Shown: positions 24,248-38,717 of the stretch, piece after piece
How positions within the stretch are numbered: the first letter of the stretch is position 1
Layout: every line of letters starts with the position of its first letter
Assembly (NCBI GenBank): GCA_037176705.1
Contig: CM073895.1
Span: 186,001 to 250,000, forward strand
DNA from: Molossus alvarezi
Taxonomy: Eukaryota > Chordata > Mammalia > Chiroptera > Molossidae
DNA: 64,000 bases
Direction: 5' to 3'
Program-made: the position numbers and the translations under genes
The notes under the pieces: generated by a model
Told to the model about the DNA's origin: nothing
What the model saw: the letters and a program-made list of their open reading frames with translations, nothing else
Database searches by the model: none

Positions 24248-24375
24248 CTGATCCTGACCCTCAGACCCAGATGACCAAAGACCCTAACATCTGACCTTGC
24301 TCTGACCCTGACCCTGACCCTAAACCCCAATCCTAAACCCTAGCCCTGACCCCAAACCAACCCCAACCCTCAACT
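24248..24375 (+). repeat. Degenerate telomere-like (accctg/accctaa) tract
   Basis: About 130 bp rich in hexamer variants: ctgaccctgaccctgaccct, aaaccccaatcctaaaccct, agccctgaccccaaacc. The CCCTAA-type units are strongly degenerate. It resembles an interstitial telomeric or subtelomeric satellite relic; a chance ccct-rich simple repeat is possible. Confidence 0.6.
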
Positions 24376-26194
24376 CTCGCCCCCTTTGCTGCTGGTAAGA
24401 TGTGTCACCAGTACCCAATTATCTTTCAACATTTCACAGCATGGAAACATTGTGCCAAAAATCTAACCACAGACACTCTCATATACCAAATTTAAGCAGT
24501 AAAACAAAGTGTGAATGAAAACACATTCTAAGAAAGATAGAATGTTTATTGTTTAAGGTTTGTTTTGTGTGTGGGTGTGGGTGGGAAGGGTGTAGTTAAG
24601 ACTTTCTATCCTGCAGATGAAACAGAAGCAATGCTAAGAAGGCTAAAATGTCTTAACTACCTTTATTGATATCTTGTAGTTATTTGGGCATATCAGCTCC
24701 TTTAAATCTTTTTCAAATTTCTTACATGAATCCCCTGGAAGTTCCAGACCGACAAAAGCATTTTCACACACACACAGTTGAGTTTTACATTACACACTTA
24801 ATATACATTTGATCTCTGTTCTGTACATCTCTATGGCTTTACTACTTTCAGGACAAAAGTCTCATATAAAAATACAGATGACTCTGAACACAGAAGGCAC
24901 GGCCGTCCAGACTGTGGCTCCAACACAGACTGTGCTAGACGCACCTGTTTGGGAACAGCGCAGTCACACTGACCCTGTGACGCGGGGCCAGGACACCTCA
25001 CAGTGCTCCGTCCCGCTGACAGAGACACTGAGCTAGTTCACGTGTGTTACATCTTCCTATTTTTAACCAAATTCTGGTTTTAAAATGACAACTGAGAACA
25101 TGTAAATTTAAACTATTTGGCAAGGTTTAATACATATATGGGAAAATCATGTCTTACGCATTGCCTTGTTATAAGTCAAACACGGTTTAAAATAAATTAA
25201 ATCCACTTATAATCATAGGGGGGAAACTTTAGTCAGGCACAGATTTGACAGATGTCTTTTGTTCAATAGTATGTGCGGAGATGTCCACAGATCGCAGAGG
25301 CCGCTACAGATCGATTAGAATAACACCCAACGTGCAGTGTAGCACACACCACGCTCCTCTCTCTGCAGGATGCCGCCTGCCTCATCAGAGGAAGTACACA
25401 CAACCAGGACGACCCTCTTTACAACAGCTTGAAGTTACAAATCGAGGACAAGATACGTTTCCCCGCTACACATGCACACAGCATCCAGTAACAAAGATGA
25501 TTCAGTGACTACAAACAGCAACAAGGTAACAAAATAACTGGGCTGTCATCAGTTAACTGCTTGAAACCACAGAGACACTGAACCTCAACAAAACCCAAGA
25601 GGCTAAAGGATAAAACTAATCCTAACATCTGAGTGAGTAATCCAACACCAGCACTCTGAGCTTGGGCTTACTGTTAACATTTAATACTAGTCTTTTCTTT
25701 GGGTAAAAAATAAATTTAGAAGAGAACCAATGTTTTAAAATAACAGATGTAACTTCAGAACATTTCTGCCACCACCAAGCTCCTTTCCTTCTGGACCAGA
25801 CCCCGATGGGACAGGAAGCTCCTGCCACAGGAGCCCAGATGGCTCCCCGAGGCTAAAACTGCTGTCACAGTGCAGCCAGCAAAACACATGCATTTGTTCT
25901 TGATAAAATGTACAAAACTAGCGAATCCTCTGCAGAATTACAAAAGATAAAATCTATGAATCAGTGCTCCAATGTGATTACAGAAAAGAGGAAAAGCACA
26001 GGAGTCCTGAGCCCACACCCAGCCTGAGTCCCTCCCCACAGTACCTACCAACAGGTCAGTCCTCGGACACCCATAGTCCCACTGAATGACCACAGTGATC
26101 CCCATCATTGGGTAGAACTTATGTGGTTTATTATCTGCACACAACACTCATTTTCTTCTTCAGGATATTCTTCCGAGGATTACTAGACATTGCT

Positions 26195-26380
26195 TCTATT
26201 TTTTTATTGATTGACTGATTTTGGAGAGAGGAAGGGAGAGAGAGAGACAATGATTTGTTGTTCCACTTATTTATGCATTTATTGGTTGATTCTCGTATGT
26301 GCCCTGACCAGAGATTGAACCCCAAACCTTGGAGTCTTGGGCTGACATTCTAGCCAACAGTGCTACCCATACAGGGTGAC
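26195..26380 (-). mobile_element. Old tRNA-derived SINE, reverse
   Basis: The plus strand shows tttttttattgattgactg, a GA tract, tatgtgccctgaccagagattgaacccc and a degenerate tRNA-like head (ttggagtcttgggctgacattctagccaacagtgct). More diverged than the other Ves-type copies. Confidence 0.6.
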
Positions 26381-26606
26381 ATTAGTTCTCTCAAATATAA
26401 TCAAAGGTATCAGGGGGAAAATCCCCTGGAATTCTTTTGGAACTTCTAAAAGATATCTCACAGTTTGTCACTTTTGTTCCTCCTTCCCCAACATGATTTT
26501 TTTAAAAAAAAAAAAAACCTACACTGACAAGTCCCATAAGAGTGACTTCCATTACTTATAATAAGGGAGGCTTTTCAAGAAAAGTCCCCTTTTTAAAACT
26601 ACAAGT

Positions 26607-26636
26607 TTTGCCCTGTGTTCCTTTCATGTTGATGTT

Positions 26637-26684
<48 letters not shown>

Positions 26685-26761
26685 GTCCCTCCCTCCCTCC
26701 CTCCCTCCCACTCTATCTGAACAAAAAATGGAAAAACGTCCTCGGTTGAAGATTAAAAACA
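26607..26761 (+). mobile_element. Internally deleted Ves-like SINE
   Basis: Only gccct from the head is followed directly by gtgttcctttcatgttgatg, a long TC tract, (ccct)n and ctatctgaacaaaaaatgg. Exact target duplications aaaactacaag at 26596-26606 and 26762-26772 show that this short form was what inserted. Confidence 0.85.
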
Positions 26762-27161
26762 AAAACTACAAGCTTAAGTGAAAGTCAGGGTTAGAAATTA
26801 ATAACATAACGTTCAAACTTGGACATGGGTGTGTCACACCCAGAAAAAACTCGCAGGTTTATGACCTTGTGCTTCCCTCTCACGTCCCATCCGCAGCCTG
26901 ACCACGCCCGGCCGGGTCACCTGGGCCACAGTTTCACTGCTATGCAGATGCCTCTACCTGTGTCACAGGAACTGGCAGTAAACCCTTCTCTGGGACACTC
27001 TCTCTTTCAAGAAAACATTCTCCCATGCACTTACGTTTGTCAGATTATATTTAAAGAAATCTACCATTTAATGAAGATTCTACCAGATAATCCAGATCAA
27101 ACTGGAAGAAGAACCGTGCGGACGGGCGCCCTCTGCTGGCCGCAGGCTGCACCGCCCGCCC

Positions 27162-29911
<2,750 letters not shown>

Positions 29912-30381
29912 TAATTTTTTAAATAATTTTATTGATTTTTTTAGAGAAAAAGGAAATGAGAGAGAAAGATGAGATTTAAAAAAATTTCAATGTCGCCCTG
30001 GCCGGTTTGGCTCAGCGGTTGGAGCGTTGGCCTGCGGTCTGGAGAGACCCGGGTTCAGTTCCCGCTAAGGGCATGTACCTCGGTTGCAGTTTGTCCCCGG
30101 CCCTGGTTGGTCGTGCGGGTGGCGGCCGCTCGATGTGTCCCTTTCACGTCGATGTTTCTCTCTCTGTCTCTCTCTCCCTCCCACTCTATCTGTACAAAAA
30201 ATGGAAAAATGTCCTCAGGTGAGGATGAAAAAAAAAAAAAATTTCAATGTGAGAGAGAACCATCCATCAGCTGCCTCCTGCACGCCCCCTACTGGGGATC
30301 AAGCCCGAAACCTGGGCAGGCGCCCTGACCTCCCAGTGTGTGGGACATCGCTCCATCCACTGAGCCACACCAGCTGGGCAG
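29912..30381 (-). mobile_element. Old Ves-type SINE, reverse, split by a younger SINE
   Basis: The plus-strand tail aattttattgatttttttag and GA tract lie before 29994. The core and tRNA-like head follow after 30250 (ctactggggatcaagcccga, gggacatcgctccatccactgagccacaccagctgggc). The younger plus-strand SINE at 29995-30236 sits inside it. Confidence 0.75.
29995..30236 (+). mobile_element. Young full-length Ves-like SINE
   Basis: Close to what looks like the family consensus in this window: gccctggccggtttggctca, gacccgggttcagttcccgc, ctcggttgcagtttgtcccc, gcggccgctcgatgtgtccc, a TC tract, ctatctgtacaaaaaatgg, gtgaggatg and an A tail. CpGs are still present, consistent with youth. Target duplication aaaaatttcaatgt at 29980-29993 and ending at 30250. 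Confidence 0.92.
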
Positions 30382-30430
30382 ATTCTAATCTTTAAATTGC
30401 CTAAAAATCACTTGGAAAAGTTTATGGCTA

Positions 30431-30660
<230 letters not shown>

Positions 30661-31217
30661 GATACTGGTAAGTTAAATGTAAACGTAATTGTTCCTTCAT
30701 ATAATCTACAAACACACTGAGACAGGAATCACGAAATAGCCTGACAGTTCAGGCCCCTAAGACGAGCGGAATGAACTACACATGACTCATTAATTATGTG
30801 AATATGTTTAAACTGAACATGCTCAAGCTTCTAAACTTCAATTCTGTTTACAGATGTCTATGACAGAGGCAGACATTGGAGGAAAATGAGAGGAAACACT
30901 CAGATGAGGAGTATAGGTCCAACAAGACACTCTGCCCTGTGGGGGACAGCAGAAAACACTTCCAAGTGATGAATCACAGGACACACCCACCAGAATGCAT
31001 CCTGGCTGGTCAGACACCCTAGTGGCAGGTGGGAACCTATAAACAACAGCAAACAAAAGCTACTATGACACAATAGCAGCTACTTTCAAGGAGATCAGGG
31101 CTTATTGTCACTCTGGAAAAATGCACACTGAAGTGTTCCAATGTAATTCCCAGTGGCACTGTTCCAGGTCACCCAGAGTCAACTGGCTAACACACTGCAG
31201 TGGAGGTCTCACAGGAG
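30661..31217. other. Intergenic DNA
   Basis: Unique-looking sequence between the PCMTD2-like exon and the purine array. No further methyltransferase exon was recognised. Confidence 0.45.
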
Positions 31218-33640
31218 AGAACAAAGAATACAAAGACAATCAAAAGAGAGAGGAGAGAACACATAAAATGAAGAAAATTAGTAGAGAGAGAAGAAACGCA
31301 GTAAATGGAGAGAATCATGAGAGAGGGGAGAGAACAGAGAAAACAGAAAAAATCAGGACAAGGAGGATAGAACGCAAGAAACGAAGAGAATCAAGAGGGA
31401 GAGCACAGAACACAGAAAATTACAAGAGAGAGGAGACAACACAGAAAATCAGGAGAAAAACAACAAAGCAGAAAATGGAGAGAATCAGGTGAGAGAGCAG
31501 AAAATGGAGAGTTTCAGGAAAAAAGAAGACAACGTAGAAAACAGAGAGAATGAGGAGAGACAGCAGAAAATCAGGAGAGAAAGGAGACAATGGAGAAAAT
31601 GGAGAAAACGCAGCGAATTAAAAGATAAATGAGAGAATGCAGAAAACAAAGTAAGTCAGGAGGGAGGGGAAAGAACACAGAACACAGATAAAAAAGAAAA
31701 TCAAGATGTAGAGAAGAGAAGCGAAGAGATTCAGGAGATACAGGAAAGAACGCTGAAAATGGAGAGAATGAGGAGATAAAGAACGCGGACAACGGAAAGA
31801 ATCGAGAGAGAGAGAGAAGAAAACAACGATAACGTACAAATTCAGGAGAAAGAGAAAAGAGCACTACAAATGGAGAGAATGGGGAGAGAGAGCAGGGAAT
31901 GCAGAAAAATGAGAGAATCAGGAGAGAGAAGAGAGAATCAGGAGAAAGATCAAGCACACAATAAACACAGAGAATCAAAAGAAAGAAGAGAGAATGCAGA
32001 AAGAATCTAAAGAGTGGGAGAGAATGCAGAAAATGGAAAGAATCGGGAGAGGAGAAAAGGCAAAAATAAAACAGAAAATCAGGCGAGAATGAGGAGAACA
32101 TAGAAAACAGAGTATCTGGAGAGAGAGCAGAAAATGCAAAGAATCAGGAGAGAGTGGGGAGAATGCGGAAAATGGAGAAATTGAGGAGAGAGAACACAAA
32201 AAACAGAGATTCAAGAGCTAATGGAGAGAACGCAGCAAACAGGGAGATTCAGGAGAGAAGACGATGCAGAAAATGGAGAGAATATAGAGATAGAGGAGAC
32301 ATCACAGAAAATGGAGAGATTCTGGAGAGAGAGGAGAGTATGCAGATAATCAGGAAATAGAAAAGAGAACGTAGAAAACAGAAAGAATCAGAAGAGAGAA
32401 TGCAAAAAAAAACAAAAAAGTCAGGAGCAAGAGAAGAGAACAGAGAATATCAGGAGAGAGAGGAGAGAACGCAGGAAACAGATTCACGACAGAGAAGCGA
32501 GAACGCAGGAAATGGAGAATCAGGAAAAAAAGAAGAGAACGCAGAAAACTGAGAGATTCAGGAGATACAGGAAAGAACGCTGAAAACGGAGCGAATACAG
32601 AAACAAAGAGAATCAGGAGGGTGGGGAGAGAACATAGAAGTCAGAAAGAATAAAGAGAAAAAGAAAAGAATGCAGAAACTGTGAGATTTAGGAGAGGGGG
32701 AAACAGTGCAGAAAATTGGGAGACAGAAGAGAAAACGCAGGTGACAGAGATTCAGGAGAGAGAAAAGAGAACACCAAAAACAGAGAAAATCAGGAGATAG
32801 AGGAGAGAAAGCAGAAAACAGAGAATCAACAAAGAGGAAAGAGAACGGAGAAAATAGAGAGAATTAGAAAAAAGAGGAGAGAATGCAGAAAATCAAAAGA
32901 GAGAGGACACAATGCAGAGATTCAGGTGATGGAAAAGAAAGCAGAAAAGGAGAGAATCAATAAATAGTGCAGAGAATGCAGAAACAAAGATTCAAAGGAA
33001 GGAGAGAATGTAGAAAACAAAAGAATTAGAAGAGAGAGCAGAAAACACAGAGAATCAGGAGATGGAGGAGAGAATGCAGAAAATGGAGAGAATTGGGAGA
33101 TAGAGAAGAAAAGGTAGAATCAGAAAAGGGAGCAGAAAACAAAGAAAATCAGGAGAAAAAAGAGAATGCAGAAAACAGAGAATCAGGAGAAAGTGAAGAG
33201 AATGCAGAAAATGGACAAAATCAAGAGATAGAAGAGAAAAAGCAGAAAATGGAAAGAATCAGGAAAGAGAGTAGAGAACGCAGAAACAGAGAGATTTAGG
33301 AGAGAAAAGAGAGAACACAGAACACAAGGAGAATCAGGAGACAGGGGAGAAAAAGCAGAATATGGAGAGAATCAAGAGAGAGAGAAGAGAACACAGAAAA
33401 CGGAAAGTATCAGGCTATAGGGAAGAAAATGCAGCAAAAGCAGAGAATCAGGAAAGAAAAGAGAATGCAGGAAACAGAGGAATCAGTAGAGAAGGAAGAG
33501 AATGCAAAAAAAACCCGGAGAGAATCAGGAGAAAGTGAAGAGAATGCAGAAAACGGAGACAATTAGGGGAGAGTGTAAAGAACATAGAAAACAAAGAAAA
33601 TTAGGAGAGAGGGAAGAGAATGCAGAAAATGGAACCTGAA
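31218..33640 (+). repeat. Large GA-rich degenerate tandem array (2.4 kb)
   Basis: Nearly pure purine sequence made of variants of gagagaatgcagaaaatgga / gagaatcaggagagaga with a period near 35-40 bp. The phrase resumes at 35928-36365 and there runs straight into an L1 5' UTR. The simplest reading is one roughly 2.9-kb array at the 5' end of L1 copy B, split by a later insertion. Minus-strand frames rich in Phe/Ser/Leu are translation artefacts of the repeat. Confidence 0.85.
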
Positions 33641-33905
33641 CCTATGGCCTGACTCAGGTTCTTCTGAAATGGACCCAAAATTTTACCGGGTGCCTGCTGA
33701 TGACTCAATTCTCCACCACTTGTCTCTGCAGTTACTAAGAAAGCTTAGTCAACATGTGTTCAGACTTCACTCGGTGCATATACCATCCAGACAGTGACGC
33801 AGTGCTAACCTCACCTGAGGTGCAGGAAGGAGTGCAGGCACCACATAGGGCTGGAGGGGACCCGTGACCCAGAGCTCAAGATGCTTTTCAAAAATTACCA
33901 ATGAG
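33641..33905. other. Non-repetitive 265-bp insert in the GA array
   Basis: Mixed-composition sequence (cctatggcctgactcaggtt ... ggacccgtgacccagagctc) between the purine array and the HAL1 5' end. Not recognised. It could be a 5' transduction carried with the HAL1 element or an independent insert. Confidence 0.4.
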
Positions 33906-35926
33906 GGGACTTCCGGTCAAGATGGCGGCGTAGGTAAAAGTGGTATCTGTCCTCCCACAACCACATCAAAGTTACAACTACACTACAGAATGACCATCAT
34001 TCAAAACCGCCTGAAATCACGCTGAACGGAAGTCCTACAACTACAGAATTAAAGAAGCAGCCACATCGAGACTGGTAGGAGGTGCAGAGGAGGACAGGCT
34101 GGACTCATACCCACGTGTGGCGAATAAAAATCAGGAGGACACCTCAGCTGGGAACTTCCTCCCTGAGGATGACTGGAGTCTCAGGCAGCTCCTCTTAAAG
34201 GGCCCACACATGGACTTATCGGACTCACTCCTTCTCAGTTTGGAGGGGAGGCAGCTCGAGGGGCGCCAGAGACATACAGGGAAGAACTGAGCTGTTAGGC
34301 ATTAGAGAGAAGGCTGGAGAGGGGGCTTTCTCAGTGACAAACGTGCTGTCAGAGGCCTTTGTTCCTTTGGTGAGCCTTCCCTGGGGCGGCAGACAGTCAC
34401 CATATCTAGGACTCCAGCAACCTGGCTCACACTGGTTGCCCTGCCCTGGTAATTCCCTGAGACCCCACCTCACCCAACTTTCAGGCCCACCCAAGCTGTT
34501 GCCAGTTACTTAGCCATAGGACTGGCCTGTCTTGGATCCTGCTTCAGGTTTTCCTAAATTCGTTCAAACGAGCAGCATCTGGTCTCAGCGAGCCCCATAC
34601 CTCCTGTTAAGTAATACATAGAAACTAACACAAAGAGGCAGCAAAAATGAGGAGACAAAGAAACAGGTCCCAAATGAAAGAACAGAAAAAATCTCCAGGA
34701 AAAGAACTAAGCGAAATGGAGATAAGCAACCTAACAGATGCTGAGTTCAAAATACTGCTTATGAGGATGCTCAATGAACTTAGTGAGAACCTCAGCGAAC
34801 TTAGTGAGGGCCTCAAGAGCATAAAAAAGGACCAGTCAGAAATGAAAGAGGCACTAACTGAAATAAAGAATAATTTACACAGATTCAATAGTAGAGTAGG
34901 GAAAGCCAAGAAGCAAACCATCGATTTGGAATATAAGGAAGCAAAAAATACCTAATCAGAACAGCAAAAAGAAAAAAGAATCCAAAAAAATGAGGATAGT
35001 GTAAGGAGCCTCTGGGACAACTTCAAGCGTGCCAACATTTGCATCTTGGGGGTGCCAGAAGGAGAAGAGGGAGAACAAGAAATTGAAAACCTATTTGAAA
35101 CAATAATGGCAGAAAACTTCCTTAACTTGGTGCAGGAAACAGACATACAAGTCCAGGAAGCACAGAGAGTCCCAGACAAGATGAACCCCAGGAGGCCCAC
35201 ACCAAGACACATCATCATCAAAATGCAAAAGGTTCAAGACAAAGAGAGAATTTTAAAAGCAGCAAGAGAAAAGCAGTTACCTACAAGGGAGTTCCCATAA
35301 GACTGTCAGCTGATTTCTCAAAAGAAACTTTGCAGGTCAGAAGGGAGTGGCAAGAAATATTTACAGTGATGAAAAGCAAGAACCTACAACCAAGATTACT
35401 CTATCATGCAAAGCTGTCATTTAGAATCGATGGCCATATAAAGAGTTTCCCAGACAAGAAAAAGTTAAAGGAGTTCATCACCACCAAACTGTTATCATAT
35501 GAAATGTTGAAGGGTCTTTTTGAAGAAAAAGATAAAAAATATGGACAAACAAAATGGCAATGAATACATATCTACCAACAATGGAATCTACAAACAAAAT
35601 GAACAGGCAGGACAGAAACATTCTCATAGATACAGAGAACATTTTGTTGGTTGCCAGATGGAAGGGGGGTTGGAGGAATAGGTGAAAAAGGTGAAGGGAT
35701 TAAGAAGAACAAATTGGTTGCAGACTGACAAACCTCAAAGGGAAGAGGGATTTCGGGGGTGGGAAGAAATAAACCAAAGAACTTATATGCATAACCAATG
35801 GATACAGACAACAGTGTGGGAAAAGGCAGGAGGGGGGCGAGAGTGGGGACGAGGGGGTCAATGGGAGAAAAATGAGGAACATCTGTAATACATTCAACAA
35901 ATAAAGATTTTTAAAAAAAGAAAACA
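33906..35926 (+). mobile_element. HAL1-like (ORF1-only) element, copy 1
   Basis: Starts gggacttccggtcaagatgg, has a 5' UTR of about 740 bp, an ORF1 (34647-35563) and then goes directly into a 3' region (ttttgttggttgccagatgg ... acatctgtaatacattcaac) ending in aaataaagatttttaaaaaa. No ORF2 endonuclease or RT words occur anywhere. It lies within the purine array of L1 copy B and is therefore younger than that copy. Known half-L1 elements have the same architecture. Confidence 0.85.
34647..35563 (+). pseudogene. HAL1 ORF1 (RNA-binding chaperone), nearly intact
   Basis: The start codon at 34647 opens MRRQRNRSQMKEQKK. Residues about 25-100 form a Leu/heptad-rich coiled coil (MLNELSENLSELSEG). After one frame change at about 34952, the RRM-like part follows (ICILGVPEGEEGEQEIENL, RPTPRHIIIKMQKVQDKERI). 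A second frame change near 35285 (cagttacctacaa) leads into the C-terminal domain (RREWQEIFTVMKSKNLQPRL, ...EKDKKYGQTKWQ) with a stop at 35563. Only about two indels separate it from an open frame, so the copy is comparatively young. Confidence 0.82.
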
Positions 35927-35927
35927 A

Positions 35928-36365
35928 AGATAATCAGGAGAAAGTGCAGAGAATGCAGAAAATGTAGAGCATCACGAGAGAGAGAAGAAAACAGAGAGAA
36001 TCAAGAGAGAGAAAAGATAACGCAGAAAATGTAAAAATTTAGGAGAGAGAGCAGAGAATGGAGAGAATCAGGAGAGAGGAGAATGCAGAAAACAGAGACA
36101 CTCAGGAGAAAGAGATCGAAGATAACGCAGAAAATGTAAAAATTTAGGAGAGAGCAGAAAATGGAGAGAATCAGGAGAGAGGAGAATGCAGAAAACAGAG
36201 ACACTCAGGAGAAAGAGATCGCAGAAAATGGTGAGAATTTGGAGTAACTGAAGCAAAAATAGAAAATGGAGATAATCAGGAGAGAGTGAAGAGAATTCAG
36301 AAAACAGAGAATCCCAGGAGAGAGTGAAGACAACTCAGAAAAGAAGAGAATCAGGAAGAGGGTGG
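35928..36365 (+). repeat. GA-rich array, distal part, abutting L1 copy B
   Basis: Continuation of the 31218-33640 array after the HAL1 insertion. An internal near-repeat of about 115 bp (cgcagaaaatgtaaaaattt...aaacagagacactcagg) occurs twice, at about 36017 and 36125. Ends aatcaggaagagggtggtgg at the L1 5' UTR. Confidence 0.8.
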
Positions 36366-38600
36366 TGGGCCACACAGGTGTGAGGGTTAGTGTGTGAAAG
36401 AATGAGTGAGTGTGAGAGAAAGTTTGAGTGAATTGAGTGGACGACCAACCTTTAGCAGCGCAGTCAAGGGGCAGGAGTTTCCTGTGCCCTGGATGGGGAG
36501 CAGCCTGCTACTGTGGTAAGCAACACATCAGGGGGCTTCTTTCTGTGTGGCTGAGAGGCCCCATCTTTTTTGGAAGATCCCTGGTCTTCTCTGGAAATAG
36601 GAAGCAGTTAGGGGCTAAAGCCAAGTGGTCAGAGTTTACCAGAGCACCTTGCATCATCTGTCCAGTGGACCAGCTCACAGTAGCAGTGCTATCAAGGTAC
36701 CTGCTGCAGTAGCTGAAACCAGCTGAGAGCCGGCACCATCACCCACAGCAGGAGCCTGATAGAACCCAGCACCTTTCCCTACACCAGCAGTGACTGGGTG
36801 GGAGTAAAGCCCCACCCCCACCAGCAGTGGATGCTCAGAGAGGTTCAGGAGGAGCGACACAACCCCAGGAGCACTAGCGCCAGCTTGGGAGCCTGGCACC
36901 TCCCCTCACAGCAACAGTGACGTGGCTGGAGTGGAGCCAGACCACAAACAGGCAGCAGCAGCTCAGATAGGCAGCTGAGACCCATCCCCAGTGGCATCAG
37001 CAGAAGCTGATCAAGAGCAGGGCCCCAGCCCAAGAAGCAGGGCTTGGGCAGCCAAAACCTGCCCCTGACAACTTCAGCAGTGGATTTGGAGTGGAACACC
37101 TCACCCTGGCAGCAGCAAAGTCCCAGAAGTGGAGCGTCCTCAGCCCCAAACACCAGAAGAGTATTGGGACCTGAGAGCATCCCCTGGAAACAGCAGCAGC
37201 AGCAGCAGTGTGAACCAGGAGCTAACACTCACCCCCAGTAGTGACTGATCAGGAGCTGAGCCCCACCTGGCAGTAGGGTACCCAAACAACACACCAATGG
37301 GACCCACGCACCTCAGAAGAATACAAGCAGGACCCACAAACCCCAGAAGTGCACCAGCTGGACCCACACAACCCAGGTAGATCAGCAGCTGAGACCCATC
37401 CCCAGTGGCATCAGCAGAGCGGTGCCCCAGCCCAAGCAGCAGCAATACTCAGGAAACCGGGACCTGCACAACAGACCAATATCAGCTGCCAGTTGTCAAT
37501 CCTCCAGGACCACAACAGGCAGAAAGTGCCATACACCAAAACAGTCTGGGAGGCACAGCAGCCTTAGTTGATACACACCAACTTGTCTACACACTCCAAC
37601 ATCCCTCACCGGACACACTAACTTGTCTACACACTCCAACATCCCTCACCGGGCTTAGAACTACAAGATTGCTAAAATGGTGAGACAAAGAAATAACACC
37701 CAAAGGAAAGGAAAAGAGGAATCACCAGAAAAGAAACTACAGGAAATAAAACCACAGGAAATGGAAGAAAGCAACTTGTAATATAAAGAATTCAAAGCAA
37801 TGACTTTAAGGGTGCTCAAACAAGTTGGTGAGAACTACAAGTAACTTAATAAGAATTATGAAGAGCTCACTGGGAATTACTTCAGCTTAAAAAAAGAGGT
37901 AGAAGCTATGCACAAAAAGCAAGAGCAAATAAAGATAAAATCAGCAACTTAGAAGACAAGGTAGAAAAAAAACACCCAAATAGAGCAGCAAATGGGGGAA
38001 AAAAAATTTAAATCAGGAGAAGAGTTTTAGGGAGCTGTGGGACAATACAAAACTAACAACATTTGCATTATAGAAGTACCAGAAAGAAAAGAATCAGAGA
38101 AAGTAATAGAAAAACTGTTTGAAGAAATCATGACAGAAAATTTCCCTAAACTGGTGAAGAAAAAAGTCACACAAGTTCAGGAAACACAGAGAGTCCCAAG
38201 CAAGATGAACCCCAAAAGACCCACAGCTAGACATGTCATAATAAAAATGACAAATATTAAAGACAAAGAATTTTAGAAAAAGTGAGATATAGAAAGAAAG
38301 TTACCTACAATGGAGTTCCCATTAGACTGACAGCTGATTTCTCAATAAAAACACTGCAGGCCAGAAGGGAGTGGCATAAAGTATACAAAGTAATGCAAGG
38401 CAAGGGTCTGAACCCAAGACTACTCTATCCAGCAAGGCTATCATTCAAAATTGAAGGAGAAATTAAGAGCTTCATAAATAAATAAATAAATAAATAAGCT
38501 AAAGGAATTTACCACCACCAAACAGCACTGCAAGGTAAGAAGAAGGAACAAAAAGAAAGTGGGAGGAACACAGGTATAAAATAAAAATGGCAACAAATAT
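36366..38600 (+). mobile_element. L1 copy B, 5' UTR plus ORF1 only
   Basis: The 5' UTR (36366-37676) parallels L1 copy A from gtgagggttagtgtgtgaaa through tggaagatccctggtcttct, then has a cag/ccagaa-rich section with a 40-bp perfect-period duplication (37573-37612, 37613-37652). ORF1 begins at 37677. After ORF1 (about 38515) the sequence passes to 38600, where L1 copy C starts without any ORF2. Either truncation by recombination with copy C or a half-L1 form would explain this. Confidence 0.75.
37677..38515 (+). pseudogene. L1 ORF1 remnant, copy B
   Basis: Opens MVRQRNNTQRKGKEE, stops early near 37780, then continues in pieces: IIEVPERKESEKVIEKLFEE-like near 38070, MNPKRPTARHVIIKM near 38205 and RREWHKVYKVMQGKGLNPRL near 38370, with a (taaa)n run at 38466-38500 replacing the end. 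Several stops; not functional. Confidence 0.78.
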
Positions 38601-38717
38601 CTATTGGAGGATTCCAAAATGTTGGCAGAGTGAATGGAAGCTACACAGACGATCTCCCAGAACCAAACTGGAATTACAACTAAAATAAAGACAAATCATT
38701 GGGAAAAAGCAACAGAA

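Larger units (their letters stand above)
24376..27161 (-). other. Possible 3' UTR/downstream region of the PCMTD2-like relic
   Basis: Sequence beyond the stop codon of the minus-strand exon at 27162. It contains several reverse poly(A)-like signals (tttatt at 24544 and others) and no other gene. Treating it as ancestral 3' UTR is inference from position; no transcript end can be fixed. Confidence 0.3.

Noticed and set aside
23212..24251. Overlapping frames on both strands as a possible gene cluster
   Set aside because: Moderately GC-rich DNA open on both strands without motifs, splice logic or conservation evidence.
31571..32214. Minus-strand frames of 79-176 codons rich in Phe, Ser and Leu over the purine array
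   Set aside because: The long frame reflects strand composition (pure GA reads as TTC/CTC/TCT on the other strand). No start context, domain or codon pattern of a gene.
31218..33640. CRISPR-like array
   Set aside because: Units are degenerate, purine-only and lack distinct spacers, and the genome is mammalian.
35572..35927. Antisense hydrophobic frames at HAL1 3' ends (also 61976-62485)
   Set aside because: They are reverse translations of the G/A-rich HAL1 3' region.
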